Source: Streptomyces tagetis (lineage in GTDB: Bacteria; Actinomycetota; Actinomycetes; Streptomycetales; Streptomycetaceae). From it: a DNA stretch of 64,000 nt. The notes beneath the pieces were generated by a model, which made no database searches, was not told the origin of the DNA, and saw only the letters and a list, made by a program, of their open reading frames with translations. Position numbers and translations under genes: made by a program. The stretch covers positions 806,001 to 870,000 of the forward strand of contig NZ_JAGPNL010000002.1 of the NCBI RefSeq assembly GCF_018069565.1, given 5' to 3'. Shown here in pieces: positions 42,786-51,133 of the stretch (positions are counted from its first letter, which is position 1; each line of letters starts with the position of its first letter).

Positions 42786-43433
42786 TCAGCCCTTCTTCAA
42801 CCCCTTCGTGAGCGCCTCGGCGACCTGGAGGGTGCGCACCGTCTGGTAGCCGACGGCGGCGAGGTTGTCGTCGGTGACGTTCTGCGCGAGGTGCCCGGGG
42901 ATCGCCTGGAGACCGGAGGTGGCGCTGACCCCGTAGGGGTTGCCGTTGCTTGGGGTGAGCAGGATGTCGTCGGTCACGCCGGGCGGCACGATGATCGCCC
43001 CCCAGTGGTAGAAGACGTTGCTCAGGGACAGGATCGTGGACTCCTGCCCGCCGTGCGGGGTGCCCGTCGAGGTGAACGCGGACATCGCCTTGTTCATCAG
43101 ACCGCGCCGGGCGTGCAGTTCGAAGGTCTGGTCGATGAAGTGCTTGAGCGGGCCGGCGAGCAGCCCGTAGCGGCCCGGGGTGCCCCAGACCACGGCGTCC
43201 GCCCAGTCGAGGTCCTCGATGGCGGCCACCGGCACGTCACGGCTGGCGGCCACGTGCTCGTCGTTGGCCTCGGACCACTCCGTGTAGTTGGGCGCGAGCG
43301 GCTCCTCGCTGATCTCGGCGACCCGGCGCAGCCGCACCTGGGCCCCCGCCTTCTCCGCCGCCTCGGCCGCCGCGACGGCCAGCTTGTGGATGTTCCCGGT
43401 GGCCGAGTAGTAGACGATGGCGACATTGGTCAT
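42786..43433 (-). CDS. WrbA-like NAD(P)H:quinone oxidoreductase (copy 1)
   Basis: A 215-residue flavodoxin-like protein: VAIVYYSATGNIHKLAVAAAEAAEKAGAQVRLRRV (FMN phosphate loop), DLDWADAVVWGTPGRYGLLAGPLKHFIDQT, and MSAFTSTGTPHGGQESTILSLSNVFYHWGAIIVPPG, the family IV quinone reductase pattern. It probably performs two-electron reduction of a quinone or quinone-imine intermediate. A second, diverged copy lies at 43998. The recurrent promoter element occurs 110-120 bases upstream. Confidence 0.88.
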   Translation of the reverse strand: MTNVAIVYYSATGNIHKLAVAAAEAAEKAGAQVRLRRVAEISEEPLAPNYTEWSEANDEHVAASRDVPVAAIEDLDWADAVVWGTPGRYGLLAGPLKHFIDQTFELHARRGLMNKAMSAFTSTGTPHGGQESTILSLSNVFYHWGAIIVPPGVTDDILLTPSNGNPYGVSATSGLQAIPGHLAQNVTDDNLAAVGYQTVRTLQVAEALTKGLKKG

Positions 43434-43542
43434 GACGGTACTGCTCCCTCATCGAAAGGTCCTGCTCACGCCGTTGCCGGCTGCTGAGTGCGGGCCCATC
43501 GTGGCGTTCCGCGCGCCGGCCCCACCACTCACCGGGATTAAT

Positions 43543-43553
43543 CCGTCAAGTGC
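43543..43553 (-). promoter_or_regulatory. recurrent element (CCGTCAAGTGC)
   Basis: Read toward the WrbA-like gene it is GCACTTGACGG, about 110 bases upstream of the start. It overlaps a GGATTAATCC palindrome (43534-43543). It is one of the seven sites of the series. Confidence 0.5.
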
Positions 43554-43574
43554 CCGCCGCAGCACCCGCGTTGG

Positions 43575-43958
43575 TCACCGGGCGCCCACCTCGACGCCCG
43601 GCGGGTTGTCGATGATGTAGCGCCACAGCCCGTCCGGCCCGCGGCGGGCCACGTCGGTGGCGGTGCCCTCGATGTGCACGCGTTCGCCGTCCGGCCCGGT
43701 GCCGTCGATGACGAAGTCGCCGATCAGCAGCGCCGTGTCGCCGTAGACGTAGGTGTGCCGCAGGCTGATCTCGATCGGGACGCCGAGGGCGAGGAAGCTG
43801 CTGGTGGCCCGGCGGCGGCCGTCGCCGGTCACCACCACCCCGGGGCGCAGCACCCGCACGGCCTCCGGTTCGAAGAGCCGGTCGATGGTGGCGAGGTCCT
43901 TGGCGTTGAAGGCGTCGACGAACGCCGAGGGCAGCATGGCGGGGTCGTTGACGGCCAT
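43575..43958 (-). CDS. SnoaL/NTF2-like protein
   Basis: A 127-residue protein (ATG 43958; seven more codons upstream are possible) of the cone-shaped alpha+beta NTF2/SnoaL fold: LPSAFVDAFNAKDLATIDRLFEPEAVRVLRPGVVVTGDGRRRATSSFLALG, then the strands HTYVYGDTALLIGDFVIDG and TDVARRGPDGLWRYIIDNP. The C-terminal beta core with a conserved Trp and Asp-Asn-Pro is typical of SnoaL_3/DUF4440-type proteins, which act as cyclases, isomerases or hydroxylases in aromatic pathways. It follows the second WrbA-like gene by 39 bases and is presumably co-transcribed. Confidence 0.8.
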   Translation of the reverse strand: MAVNDPAMLPSAFVDAFNAKDLATIDRLFEPEAVRVLRPGVVVTGDGRRRATSSFLALGVPIEISLRHTYVYGDTALLIGDFVIDGTGPDGERVHIEGTATDVARRGPDGLWRYIIDNPPGVEVGAR

Positions 43959-43997
43959 GGGCGGGACTCCATTCCTCAAGGGGGCGCCGGCGGCGGG

Positions 43998-44615
43998 TCA
44001 GGCGGCGGCCACGGCGGCGGCACGGGCGGCCTTCAGCGCCGCGGCCACGTGCAGGGTGCGGCGGGTCTGGTAGGCGATGGCACCCGCGTTCTGCGCGTGG
44101 ATGAACCCGGCCCGGTCACCGGCCACCGTGCTCGCCCCGTACGGGTTGCCGTTGTTCTCCTCGTACAGCACCGGGTCGGCCGAGCCGGTGGCCACGATCA
44201 CCGAACCCCAGTGGCAGACCGCGTTGTGCAGCGCGAGGATCGTGGTGACCTGCCCGCCGTGCTCGGCGGAACCGGAAGCGAACGCGGAGACCGCCTTGTC
44301 GAGGAGCCTGCCGTCGATGGACAGCCGCGAGGTGGTGTTGATGAACTGCATCAACTGCGGCGCGGCGAGCCCGAAGTGGACGGGCGAGCCCAGCAGCACG
44401 GCATCGGCCCAGTCCAGATCGTCCAGGCTCGCCTCGGGCACGCTCGCGGCGAGCGCGGCGTGCTCCTGGGAACCGGGCCGCCCGGTGGCGGCCGTCTCCG
44501 GCACCCGGCGCAGCCGCACCTCGGCACCCTCGGCCGTGGCGGCCTCGGCCGCGGCGACGGCCAGCCGGTGGGTGGAACCGGTGGACGAGTAGTAGATGAC
44601 GGCGACGTTGGTCAT
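43998..44615 (-). CDS. WrbA-like NAD(P)H:quinone oxidoreductase (copy 2)
   Basis: A 205-residue paralogue of the protein at 42786: VAVIYYSSTGSTHRLAVAAAEAATAEGAEVRLRRV, DLDWADAVLLGSPVHFGLAAPQLMQFINTTSRL, SAFASGSAEHGGQVTTILALHNAVCHWGSVIVATG. The substrate loop (SPVHFGL versus TPGRYGL) differs from copy 1, suggesting another substrate. Ala-rich C-terminus. Possible roles are quinone, nitroso or diazo-quinone reduction. Confidence 0.87.
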   Translation of the reverse strand: MTNVAVIYYSSTGSTHRLAVAAAEAATAEGAEVRLRRVPETAATGRPGSQEHAALAASVPEASLDDLDWADAVLLGSPVHFGLAAPQLMQFINTTSRLSIDGRLLDKAVSAFASGSAEHGGQVTTILALHNAVCHWGSVIVATGSADPVLYEENNGNPYGASTVAGDRAGFIHAQNAGAIAYQTRRTLHVAAALKAARAAAVAAA

Positions 44616-44955
44616 GTCGGGCACTCCCTGGGCGTACGGGTGGCATGGCCGGGAAAACCGGCCGGACAAGGAAACAGGCCGAAACGGAAAACCGGACGGA
44701 ACGGGCCGGACGAAACGAGCCAGGCGGAACGGAAAACCGAACGGAACGGAAAACCGAACGGAACGAACCCGGACGGAACGAACCCGAGCGCACCGCCCCC
44801 GCCACACCGCCCCGGCCACCCCACCCCACCCCGCCCCCCGAGCCCCGGGCCGAAGCACCGCCGGCACAGACCGCGGGGCGGCACGGTGACGTGACGTGAC
44901 GTGCGCATCGTGGGCCCGCCCGGCGCCGCCCGGCAACGCCACGCCCGCGAGTGCG
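44616..44955. repeat. ACGGAACGGAAAACCG-type repeats
   Basis: The 340-base gap between the second WrbA-like gene and an MFS gene contains GGAAAACCGRACGGAACG units repeated four to five times (44664-44790), then C-rich filler, and a perfect triple TGACG run (44887-44903). No gene is supported. Confidence 0.75.
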
Positions 44956-46137
44956 TCAGGTCCCCCGCTCCCCGCGCGGCAGAGCGAACGCGGCAACGGC
45001 CACCACCGCCGCCAGCACCAGCGCCAGCACCGCGAACGACTCGAAGAACGCGGCCAGTTGGGCACCCGCCCCGGCCCCCACGTTGAGCGTGAAACCGTAC
45101 AGGGCGATCGCCGTCGTCTGCGCCGCCCCGGCCCGCGCCCCGACCGCCTGGATGAGCGCCGGCCCCAGCGTGGCGAACCCCGCCATGAACGCGAACAGGG
45201 CCGCCCCCAGCGCCAGCGCACCGTCCCCGGCCACCGCCGCCGCTGCCAGCGCCGCCGTGGTCAGCGCCAGGGCACCGCCCGCCCGCCGCGGCGCCGGGAC
45301 CCGGGCCAGCACCGGCGCCAGCAGCACCGCCCCCACCAGCGCCGGCAACGCGCTCGCCCGCAACGCCAGCATGGCCGCCCCACCGCCCGCCACCTCGGCC
45401 GGACCGTACAACTGCACACCGGTGTAGAGGGCGGTCAGACTCCCCGCGCCGACCAGGATGACCAGATACAGCGGCACCAGCCGCGCCCCGAGCGCGGCCC
45501 GCAGCCCCGCCCCGCCGGCCGCCGCGGAGGGCGACGGCCCCTCGGGCAGCAGCACCCGCCACGACAGGGCCGCCCCCGCCGCCAGCAGCGGCACCGTCCC
45601 CCAGAACACCCACCGCCAGCCCAGCACCGACGCCACCACCTGCGCCTCCACCTGCCCGATCACCACGGTCGCCCCCATACAGGCGGACACCACCGTCAGC
45701 GCAAGCGAGACCCGGTGCGCGGCGATCCGGGCATGCAGATAGGCGTACGCCATGGGAATGAAGGCACCCGCGAACAGCCCCTGCACGGCGCGCAGCACCA
45801 CCCCCGCCCCCAGCGACGCCACCAGCGGCAGCACCGCGGTCACCACCGTCATCGCCAGGACACTGCCGACCATGACGGCCCGCCGCCCCGCTCGCGCCGA
45901 GAGCGGGCCGCTGAGCAGCGAACCCACCGCGTGGGCGAAGGCGAACGCGGTGGTCGACGCCGCCGCCGCCCCGGCCGGCACACCCCAGGCCGCGCCCAGC
46001 TCGGGCATCAGGGGGATGGTGACGTACATCTGGCCGACCACCAGGACGCCCATCACGGACACGGTCGTGACGGTCGCCGCGAACGGTGCCGTACCGGGCG
46101 TCGCCGGGGGTGCCCCGGCGACCGAAGACTTTGCCAT
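44956..46137 (-). CDS. MFS transporter (12-TM exporter)
   Basis: A 393-residue membrane protein starting at ATG 46137. It has about 12 hydrophobic helices. VSVMGVLVVGQMYVTIPLMPELGAAWGV is TM1 with its periplasmic loop, and GPLSARAGRRAVMVGSVLAM is the cytoplasmic motif A. The C-terminus ends in basic residues (LPRGERGT). It probably exports the cluster product or an intermediate by proton antiport. The recurrent promoter element with an ATTGCC box lies 32-60 bases upstream of the start. Confidence 0.87.
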   Translation of the reverse strand: MAKSSVAGAPPATPGTAPFAATVTTVSVMGVLVVGQMYVTIPLMPELGAAWGVPAGAAAASTTAFAFAHAVGSLLSGPLSARAGRRAVMVGSVLAMTVVTAVLPLVASLGAGVVLRAVQGLFAGAFIPMAYAYLHARIAAHRVSLALTVVSACMGATVVIGQVEAQVVASVLGWRWVFWGTVPLLAAGAALSWRVLLPEGPSPSAAAGGAGLRAALGARLVPLYLVILVGAGSLTALYTGVQLYGPAEVAGGGAAMLALRASALPALVGAVLLAPVLARVPAPRRAGGALALTTAALAAAAVAGDGALALGAALFAFMAGFATLGPALIQAVGARAGAAQTTAIALYGFTLNVGAGAGAQLAAFFESFAVLALVLAAVVAVAAFALPRGERGT

Positions 46138-46168
46138 GCGCCGATCCTGTGAGGGCGCCCGCACCACC

Positions 46169-46200
46169 GGCAATCCCCGGCCCGGATATGCGTCAAGTCG
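46169..46200 (-). promoter_or_regulatory. recurrent cluster promoter element before MFS gene
   Basis: CGTCAA at 46191-46196 (TTGACG toward the gene) and GGCAAT at 46169-46174 (ATTGCC toward the gene), with 22 bases between hexamer starts. The spacing is the same as before the SRPBCC and KAS III genes. Confidence 0.6.
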
Positions 46201-46339
46201 CCCGCACACCACCAGATCTGACAGCACGTCAGAGCAAGGAGGGAATGCCGGAGCCCCCGCACCCGGCGGGGGAACGTCGGTGCGAGGGCCCGGCGCCCGG
46301 CACACCCCCATGGGAGGGGGGACGTGCCGGAGATACGGA

Positions 46340-47824
46340 TCAGACCTGCGCGGTCTGCGGCTCGGCGGCGGCCTCGGCCGCCCCCGGACCCTGGGCGACG
46401 GCCCGGGGCCGCTGGGGCTTTTGCAGACCGAACGCGACCAGCGCCGTCACCGCGATCCCGGCCGCGGCCAGGAACACCGCCGTGCGCAGACCGTCGTTGG
46501 TCGCGGCCCGCAGCGCCTCGCCCTCCAGCCCGCCCAGCTTCGCGTTGGCCACCGCCACCAGCAGGGCCAGACCCACCGCACCGCCGATCTGCTGCGTCGT
46601 GGAGGCCGTGCCGGAGGCGATGCCCTGCTCCATCGGATCGACCCCGACCGTGGCCGCACCGAACATCAGCGTGTACCCCGCGCCCTGGCCCAGACCCAGC
46701 ACCACCAGGCCGGGGACGAGCGAGAGGTAGGAACCGTCCGTCGACAGCGTCAGACCCGTGATCACCGTGCCGGCCAGACCCACCACCAAACTGGCGATCA
46801 TGATGGCGCGCAGACCGTAGCGGGTGGCCAGCCGGCCCGCCGTCTGGGCGCCGACCGAGATGGCGACCATCGGGACCAGGAACGCCAGCCCCGTCTCCAG
46901 CGCGTTGTAGCCGTGCACGCCCTGGAAGTAGACCGTCAGGAAGTACAGCAGGGTGCCGAAGGTCGCCATGTAGAAGAAGGTGATCGCGGCGCCCGTGCTC
47001 AGGTTGCGGTTGCGGAACAGGCTCAGCGGCATCAGCGGGTCGCTGCTGCGCTTCTCGATGACGAAGAAGCAGGCCAGCAGGACGGCGCCGAGGACCAGCG
47101 CGCCGACGATCAGGCCGGAGCCCCAGCCCGACTCCGGGCCCTGGACCAGGGCGAAGACGACGGCCGTGGTGCCGATGGTGGCGGTCAGCGCACCGCCCAG
47201 GTCGAAGGCGCGGCGGGCCCCGCCCAGAGCGTCCCGCGCGATCAGCGGCACCGCGAACGCGATCGCCACGACGGCGAGCGGCACGTTGACGAAGAACACC
47301 GACTCCCAGCCGAACGCCTGGGTCAGGACACCGCCCAGCAGCGAACCGAGGATCATCCCCGACCCGCCGGCCGTCCCCCACACCGCGAACGCGCGGTTGC
47401 GCTCACGGCCCTCGGCGAACTTGGTGGACACCAGCGTCAGCGTCGCCGGGAAGAGGAACGCCCCGCCGATGCCCTGGACCGCGCGGGCGCTCACCAGCGT
47501 CGCCGGGTCCGTGGCCAGACCGCCCAGCAGCGAGGAGACCCCGTACAGGGACAGGCCCAGGATGAAGATACGGCGCGGCCCCCACAGGTCGCAGGCCCGG
47601 CCGCCCAGCAGCAGGAACCCGCCGAAGGCGACCGCGTAGGCGCTGACCACCCACTGCAGGTTCTGCGAGGTGAAGCCGAGACTGTCACCGATCTTGGGCA
47701 GCGCCACATAGACGATGTTGTAGTCGATGGAGATGATGAGCTGGGCGAACGCCAGCAGCGCCAGGAGGAGTCCAGGGCGCCGGCGCGGAGCCCGGACGGC
47801 GTCGCCTGTGGCCGTAGACGGCAT
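46340..47824 (-). CDS. MFS transporter (14-TM DHA2-type drug exporter)
   Basis: A 494-residue protein starting at ATG 47824 (GAAAGG upstream). The 14-TM DHA2 family is recognisable from TM1 LLLALLAFAQLIISIDYNIVYVALPKIGDSLG, GGRACDLWGPRRIFILGLSLYG (motif A), RAVQGIGGAFLFPATLTLVSTKF (motif C-like), and ESVFFVNVPLAVVAIAFAVPLI. These pumps confer self-resistance by exporting cationic or aromatic drugs. It is the next gene downstream of the Rrf2 regulator (184 bases) and may be its target. Confidence 0.9.
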   Translation of the reverse strand: MPSTATGDAVRAPRRRPGLLLALLAFAQLIISIDYNIVYVALPKIGDSLGFTSQNLQWVVSAYAVAFGGFLLLGGRACDLWGPRRIFILGLSLYGVSSLLGGLATDPATLVSARAVQGIGGAFLFPATLTLVSTKFAEGRERNRAFAVWGTAGGSGMILGSLLGGVLTQAFGWESVFFVNVPLAVVAIAFAVPLIARDALGGARRAFDLGGALTATIGTTAVVFALVQGPESGWGSGLIVGALVLGAVLLACFFVIEKRSSDPLMPLSLFRNRNLSTGAAITFFYMATFGTLLYFLTVYFQGVHGYNALETGLAFLVPMVAISVGAQTAGRLATRYGLRAIMIASLVVGLAGTVITGLTLSTDGSYLSLVPGLVVLGLGQGAGYTLMFGAATVGVDPMEQGIASGTASTTQQIGGAVGLALLVAVANAKLGGLEGEALRAATNDGLRTAVFLAAAGIAVTALVAFGLQKPQRPRAVAQGPGAAEAAAEPQTAQV

Positions 47825-48007
47825 GACTGTGCCTTTCGGTACGGGGTCGGATGAAGGGCGCGCGGGGGCGCCACCGCCAGGGCCGGGGGGCCCGGCGCGT
47901 GCAGGAGTGCGCTCGGTCGTCTTTTGGTTCACCCCGCGCGCTTCGGGCGGCGGGGCCCGGGGGGAAAGTCCGCTCTGCTCTGTTCGCGGTCCTGTCCCGC
48001 CGTGGGG

Positions 48008-48502
48008 TCAGGCCGGGCCGTGCTGGTCGAACCAGCGCCGTACGCGGCCGGGAGCCGCGGGGTCGGCCCGCCGCACCGCCTCCGCCAGGTCGGCGACGCT
48101 CCGGGCGGCGAGCCGGCGCCGCCAGTCGAGTTCCGCCTCCCTGAAGGAGCGTTCCACGGCGCAGCCGGTGCGGCGGCCGGCCCGCCCGGCCACCGCACCG
48201 GCCGGCCCGTCGAGGCGGATGCCCGTGCACCGGAAGCCCTGGGCCGCCCCGTCGATGGCCGTCACCACGTCCATCAGGCTGATCTCCTGCGGCTTTCTGC
48301 CCAGACGGAACCCGCCGCGCGGGCCGGAGCGGGACGAGACGATGCCGGCTCGTCCCAGAGCGTTCAACTGCTTGTTCAGATAAGCCGTGGGCAGGTCGTG
48401 GAAGGCGGCGAGCCGCGCCGCCGGCACCGGCCGGTCAGGCGAGACCCAGGACAGGTCGATACAGCAGTGCACCGCCCATTCCACGCCCTCTCTCAGCTTC
48501 AT
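48008..48502 (-). CDS. Rrf2 family transcriptional regulator
   Basis: A 164-residue protein. From ATG 48502 (MKLREGVEWAVHCCIDLSW, the usual Rrf2 start) it carries the winged helix VPAARLAAFHDLPTAYLNKQLNALGRAGIVSSRSGPRGGFRLGRKPQEISLMDVVTAID. Two Cys in the sensor loop (FRCTG and RTGCAVER) could help hold an iron-sulfur cluster, as in NsrR/IscR. That would fit a regulator sensing nitric oxide or nitrosative stress in a nitrous-acid-making cluster (inference); an upstream ATG at 48520 is possible. Confidence 0.83.
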   Translation of the reverse strand: MKLREGVEWAVHCCIDLSWVSPDRPVPAARLAAFHDLPTAYLNKQLNALGRAGIVSSRSGPRGGFRLGRKPQEISLMDVVTAIDGAAQGFRCTGIRLDGPAGAVAGRAGRRTGCAVERSFREAELDWRRRLAARSVADLAEAVRRADPAAPGRVRRWFDQHGPA

Positions 48503-48554
48503 GTCCCGGACATTACGCATCGGGAATGTCCGCCGGCAGCTCCCGCCGCGTTTA

Positions 48555-48565
48555 ATGTCAAGTCC
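48555..48565 (-). promoter_or_regulatory. recurrent element (ATGTCAAGTCC) before Rrf2 gene
   Basis: It reads GGACTTGACAT toward the Rrf2 gene, 54-64 bases upstream of its start, and overlaps the last codons of the hydroxylase gene. CTGCCGG lies 16 bases further on. Confidence 0.5.
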
Positions 48566-50318
48566 CCCCACCCGCCCTCCCGCCACCCGTCAAGACCCCC
48601 GCACCCGCCGCGCCCTCCCCGTGCTCCACAGGGCTCGCGGATTCCCCGGATTCCCCGAGGTCCCCGAGGTCCCCGGATTCCCCGAGGTCCCCGGATTCCC
48701 CGAGGCCCGCGGATTTCCCGGGTTTCGTATTTCGCCGGGTTTCCTCGCCGGTCAGGACGGATTTCAGCTCGGCCTCCAGACGGCCGAGATCGGCCCGGTG
48801 ACCGTGGGCGGCGATATGCCCGTCGGGCCGCACCAGCCAGTACCCCGCGCTGCGGCAGCCGGTGGCCAAGGCGCTCTCACCGCGCCGCAGCTCCACCGTG
48901 CGCACCAGCCCCCCGTAACCGGCGGCGACCCGCCCCGCCTCGCCGCGCCAGGCGGCCGAGGGCGGCGCCAGCACCAGCACCCACGCGTGCGGGTCGGCGC
49001 CGGGCCCGCCGATGCCGTGGGCGAGGGCGTGCCGCCGGGGGAAGACGGCCCCCTCCTTCAGCCCGCCCGGGATACGGCCCCGCACCCGGCAGCCGGCCGG
49101 CCCCGAGGGCCGCTGCGTCACGCGCCCGGCCGGGTAGGCGAGGCGCCGCCCGGCCATCACCGGCGTGTAGAACCGGGAGACCACGCCGGTGCGGTCCAGG
49201 AGCCGAAACGCCGTGTCCCGGGCGAGGACCGCGGCCCGGCTGCCGGCCACCCAGGCCCGGGTCTGCAGATCGGTGTCGCGCACGATCTGCCGGGTGGCCT
49301 CCGACCGCTCGGCGCCGTAGCCGGCCAGCAGCGCCGCAGGCGACTCGTTCCGGATGACCGCGGCCAGCTTCCAGCCCAGGTTCTGCGCGTCCTGCAGGCC
49401 GTTGTTCATGCCCTGCCCGCCGGCCGGACTGTGCACGTGCGCCGCGTCGCCGGCCAGGAAGACCCGCCCGACGCTGAAATCCGAGGCGTGCCGGGCGTGC
49501 ACCCGGAAGACGGCCTGCCACACCGCCTCGGTCAGCCGCACCCCGCGCGGCCCGCGCTCACGGAGGATCTCCCGCATCAGCTCCAGGGAGACCTCGCCGC
49601 GCCCGCGCGGCATCACCGACAGGAAACGGAAGACGCCGCCGGGCATCGGCACCACCACCAGCGCCCCGCTGGGCGTCTGGTAGAACAGGCACTCGTCTGG
49701 GGGGAGTTCCCCCTCGATACGGGCGTCGACGAGGGCGAACGCCATCTCGTAGGTACTGCCCTGGAAGCCGATGCCGAGCTGGCCGCGCACCGCGCTGCCC
49801 GCCCCGTCGGCGCCCACGACGTACGGCGCGAAGATCCGTTCGAGACGTGCGCCGTCGTGTTCCACGACGGCGGTGACCCCCTCGCCGGCCCCCGGCCCGC
49901 CCCGGAAGTCCACGCCCTCCAGGGCCAGCAGCCGCACCCCGCGCTCCACCTTGCCGCCGAGCGCGGCCAGCCGCTCGGCGAGCAGCCGCTCGGTCACGTG
50001 CTGCGGCAGCACCCGGCAGGCGCTGTCCTCGTCCAGCGCGAAGGAGGCGAGCGGGGTGCGCTCGGAGAAGTAGCTGAGCCGGCTGATGCGCACCGACTCG
50101 GCCCGGACACCGTCACCGAGCCCGGCGTCCTCCAGGATGTCCAGGGCACGCGGCCACACCGACAGCGCCTTGGGCGTCGTCGAGGGCTGCGGGGCACGGT
50201 CGATCACCCGTACCCGTATGCCGCGGCGCATCAGCTCCACCGCGGTCAGCAGCCCGGAGGGACCGGCGCCCACCACGAGGACATCGAAACCGGCCGCCGT
50301 ACGCGTCTTGTCACCCAT
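48558..50318 (-). CDS. FAD-dependent aromatic hydroxylase (PheA/TfdB type)
   Basis: A 586-residue class A flavin hydroxylase. FDVLVVGAGPSGLLTAVELMRRG (residues 11-33) binds FAD; VVGADGAGSAVRGQLG is the DG motif; VGRVFLAGDAAHVHSPAGGQGMNNGLQDAQNLGWKLA is the GD motif; a C-terminal thioredoxin-like region follows (LVRPDGHIAAHG). The last 60 residues contain GESGDLGESGDLGDLGESGES, encoded by a DNA repeat. It probably hydroxylates the 3-hydroxyanthranilate-derived ring, perhaps with loss of the carboxylate. It starts 3 bases after the N-acyltransferase stop, so it is co-expressed with the amide-forming step. Confidence 0.85.
   Translation of the reverse strand: MGDKTRTAAGFDVLVVGAGPSGLLTAVELMRRGIRVRVIDRAPQPSTTPKALSVWPRALDILEDAGLGDGVRAESVRISRLSYFSERTPLASFALDEDSACRVLPQHVTERLLAERLAALGGKVERGVRLLALEGVDFRGGPGAGEGVTAVVEHDGARLERIFAPYVVGADGAGSAVRGQLGIGFQGSTYEMAFALVDARIEGELPPDECLFYQTPSGALVVVPMPGGVFRFLSVMPRGRGEVSLELMREILRERGPRGVRLTEAVWQAVFRVHARHASDFSVGRVFLAGDAAHVHSPAGGQGMNNGLQDAQNLGWKLAAVIRNESPAALLAGYGAERSEATRQIVRDTDLQTRAWVAGSRAAVLARDTAFRLLDRTGVVSRFYTPVMAGRRLAYPAGRVTQRPSGPAGCRVRGRIPGGLKEGAVFPRRHALAHGIGGPGADPHAWVLVLAPPSAAWRGEAGRVAAGYGGLVRTVELRRGESALATGCRSAGYWLVRPDGHIAAHGHRADLGRLEAELKSVLTGEETRRNTKPGKSAGLGESGDLGESGDLGDLGESGESASPVEHGEGAAGAGVLTGGGRAGGGT
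48643..48725. repeat. GGATTCCCCGAGGTCCCC repeat inside the hydroxylase C-terminus
   Basis: 9- and 18-bp units (CCCCGAGGT, CCCCGGATT) repeat about eight times and stay in frame, giving the Gly-Glu-Ser-Gly-Asp-Leu tail of the hydroxylase. Confidence 0.8.
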
Positions 50319-50321
50319 CGC

Positions 50322-51122
50322 TCAGTCCGTCCGCACACCGGTGGTGACACCGCCGGCGGGCACCTCGGGCAGATGGTCCAGGCTGATCCCGAACAGTTCC
50401 TTGTACGCCGCCAGGGACTGCGCCTCGCCCTCCAGGGTGCTGCGGGAACGCTCCCGGCCCGCGACCCGGCTCAGGTGCGTGTTGCCCTTGAGCGTGACCA
50501 GGCCGTCGGGGGTGCGCACGGAACAGAACACGGCCTGCAGGAACGAGGAGTCGGGCGAGGTGCGGTACCACCACAGCGTCGGCGCGAAGTCCTCGACGCG
50601 CACCGGCCGTTCCGCGACCCGGTACAGGGGCCTGCCGCCCAGGTGGACGTCGACGGCGCCGTCGCCGGTGTCGTGCAACTGGTAGACGCCGTGCGGGTCG
50701 TGCTGCGGCTCGCGGGAGGCCAGGCGCAGCGGGAAGCGGCTGTTGCGGCCGAAGCCGACGTCGACCAGCCAGTCCTCGCCGCCGGCCTTCACCCGCAGCG
50801 CCAGGTGGCCCAGGAACGGGCCGAGCCCGTCGGGGCGGTGCACCCAGCCCGGCAGGATGTCGACCTCGTAGCCGAGCGAGGTGAGCAGGAACGACAGGGC
50901 GGGGTTGACCTCGTAGCAGCCGCCGCCGCGGTTCTTGTGGACGATCTTGTCCAGGACGCGTTCGTCCATGAAGACGTCCTCGCCGAGGTGGTAGCCGAGG
51001 TTCTCGAAGGGCACCGACAGCAGATGACGCTCCATCAGGTGGCGTAGTGCGGCCACGTCCGGCCGCTCGGGCCGGCTCGCTTCGATACGGCGCAGGTAGT
51101 CGTGGGTGATGCCGTCCAGCAT
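50322..51122 (-). CDS. arylamine N-acyltransferase (NAT family)
   Basis: A 266-residue NAT-fold enzyme with the complete catalytic triad at family positions: Cys69 (NRGGGCYEVN), His106 (LGHLALRV) and Asp121 (LVDVGFGRN). The length matches bacterial NATs. NATs transfer acyl groups from CoA to aromatic amines; cluster homologues include the amide synthases of ansamycins. It sits 11 bases downstream of the acetoacetyl-CoA-synthase-like KAS III and 3 bases upstream of the hydroxylase, so it most likely N-acylates an aminophenol such as 3-hydroxyanthranilate with the KAS III product. Confidence 0.9.
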   Translation of the reverse strand: MLDGITHDYLRRIEASRPERPDVAALRHLMERHLLSVPFENLGYHLGEDVFMDERVLDKIVHKNRGGGCYEVNPALSFLLTSLGYEVDILPGWVHRPDGLGPFLGHLALRVKAGGEDWLVDVGFGRNSRFPLRLASREPQHDPHGVYQLHDTGDGAVDVHLGGRPLYRVAERPVRVEDFAPTLWWYRTSPDSSFLQAVFCSVRTPDGLVTLKGNTHLSRVAGRERSRSTLEGEAQSLAAYKELFGISLDHLPEVPAGGVTTGVRTD

Positions 51123-51133
51123 GACCGTCTCCT

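Noticed and set aside
44887..44903. Triple TGACG run as a further copy of the recurrent promoter element
   Set aside because: It is a perfect tandem pentamer repeat in the opposite orientation to the other sites and lacks the GTCC/TTGCC parts, so I treat it as part of the local minisatellite.
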